Positions 5,703 through 6,453 of a DNA stretch of 6,453 nucleotides are shown here, piece by piece (positions within the stretch are counted from its first letter, which is position 1; the number at the start of each line of letters is the position of its first letter). A program made the translations under genes and the position numbers. Below the pieces are notes generated by a model. It was not told the origin of the DNA, ran no database searches, and was given only the letters and a program-made list of their open reading frames with translations. Source of the DNA: JBHGBB01 sp041946755 (GTDB lineage: Bacteria; UBP4; UBA4092; JAOAEQ01); the NCBI GenBank assembly GCA_041946755.1, contig JBHGBB010000209.1:1-6453 (forward strand), written 5' to 3'.

Positions 5703-6453
5703 TTAGATATCTAAATTGCGAACTTCAGGTGCATGGTCTTGAATGAATTTTCTTCTGGGTTCAACCAAATCGCCCATAAGTACACTAAAGATTTTTTCCG
5801 CTTCGATGGCATCTTCCATATGTACTTTTTGAATAGTGCGCACCTGCGGATTCATGGTAGTTTCCCAGAGCTGTCCAGCATTCATTTCACCCAAACCTTT
5901 ATATCGGCTGATGGTTAACCCGCGTCTCCCTATTTCTTTCACCTTATCCAGTATTTCTTTAACACTGAACAGTTCATGGGTCTTCCCACTATCTTCCAAT
6001 TTAAACAACGGTTTCGCTTCCTGTGGTTTTTCAACTAGTTCGTAAACCGTGACCGGGATATCTTTTTTCTCCAGTCGTTTAATCACCGTATCAATTTCAC
6101 GAGCTTCAGTAAATTCGGTGATGGTATATTTCGGTTGAGCTGGGGTTGATTCAACTGGTGCGGATTCATTCCCTTTCGCATCAAATAGATTCGGCTGGGT
6201 TTCCTGTTCCTCAATCTTTTCCATCAATTTGATATACTCTTTTTCATCATAGAGATAACTGATTTCATCATCGAGTATCACTTTATATTGTGGTAATCGA
6301 CTGGTTTTCTTTTCTGTTAATTGAAGATACTCTTGTAAGGTTAATCCCTTTCGATTGAGCACCTGGCCGAGTTTCTCCAATTCTAATAAATCATCAAGGA
6401 TTTTTCTGAATGCTGCCGGATCGACCGGGGTATCCTTTTTCCCATGACGGTAG
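5703..6453 (-). CDS. gyrB: DNA gyrase subunit B, C-terminal part
   Basis: GyrB supplies the ATPase and the TOPRIM metal site of gyrase. Here 249 codons plus the TAA stop are visible. The frame is open to the right edge, starting mid-gene at YRHGKKDT, so the ATPase, transducer and TOPRIM core are outside the window. The end is diagnostic: ISRYKGLGEMNAGQLWETTM (RYKGLGEMN at 5880-5906), IFSVLMGDLVEPRRKFI and terminal NLDI match GyrB tails. Before that block are roughly 180 residues that short GyrB proteins such as that of B. subtilis largely lack: a helical LEKLGQVLNRKGLTLQEYL part, a low-complexity acidic/proline linker (about 6137-6200), and a KEIGRRGLTI lead-in. I recall similar lead-ins in Planctomycetes/Verrucomicrobia-type GyrB. 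An in-frame TTG at 6380 is an internal leucine codon, not a start. Confidence 0.95.
   Translation of the reverse strand, partial: YRHGKKDTPVDPAAFRKILDDLLELEKLGQVLNRKGLTLQEYLQLTEKKTSRLPQYKVILDDEISYLYDEKEYIKLMEKIEEQETQPNLFDAKGNESAPVESTPAQPKYTITEFTEAREIDTVIKRLEKKDIPVTVYELVEKPQEAKPLFKLEDSGKTHELFSVKEILDKVKEIGRRGLTISRYKGLGEMNAGQLWETTMNPQVRTIQKVHMEDAIEAEKIFSVLMGDLVEPRRKFIQDHAPEVRNLDI

Noticed and set aside
5703..6380. A separate 225-residue gene starting at 6380
   Set aside because: The frame continues upstream without a stop to the window edge and the upstream residues read as GyrB; the TTG at 6380 is an internal leucine codon.

Overview
The window is a compact, moderate-GC bacterial chromosomal segment in which every supported gene lies on the minus strand. 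In transcription order (right to left) it holds the 3' part of gyrB, a complete gyrA, a strong intrinsic terminator, a GAF/HD-GYP signalling protein, a complete GlgC-family paralog, and the 5' part of a second, canonical glgC cut by the left edge. I saw no phage genes, transposases, CRISPR arrays, or tRNA or rRNA genes.

Right block (about 3083-6453): gyrB and gyrA encode the two subunits of DNA gyrase. They are separated by 84 bp that hold a nested inverted repeat and short direct repeats, and the pair ends at a 15-bp hairpin followed by a U run. The GyrB C-terminal part is not the short Bacillus type. It carries a long extra region before the conserved RYKGLGEMN block, which recalls GyrB of the Planctomycetes-Verrucomicrobia-Lentisphaerae grouping and related uncultured phyla. 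I place the organism there only tentatively. GyrA has the catalytic Tyr122 and a GyrA box, but its breakage-reunion core has several unusual residues, notably Met at position 83.

Left block (1 to about 3080): a cytoplasmic GAF-HD-GYP protein, predicted to hydrolyse a cyclic dinucleotide, is followed after 32 bp by a GlgC-like protein and then, 2 bp after that stop codon, by glgC. The upstream GlgC copy keeps the sugar-phosphate and acid residues but has lost the GxGxR nucleotide loop, while the downstream copy keeps it. A reasonable reading is a catalytic plus regulatory ADP-glucose pyrophosphorylase pair, analogous to GlgC/GlgD, co-expressed with a second-messenger enzyme and so linking glycogen synthesis to signalling.

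Overall this is mostly ordinary housekeeping DNA. I found no convincing evidence of a wholly new system. The items most worth a second look are the degenerate/canonical GlgC pair behind an HD-GYP gene, the repeat structure between gyrB and gyrA, and the unusual GyrA core residues.
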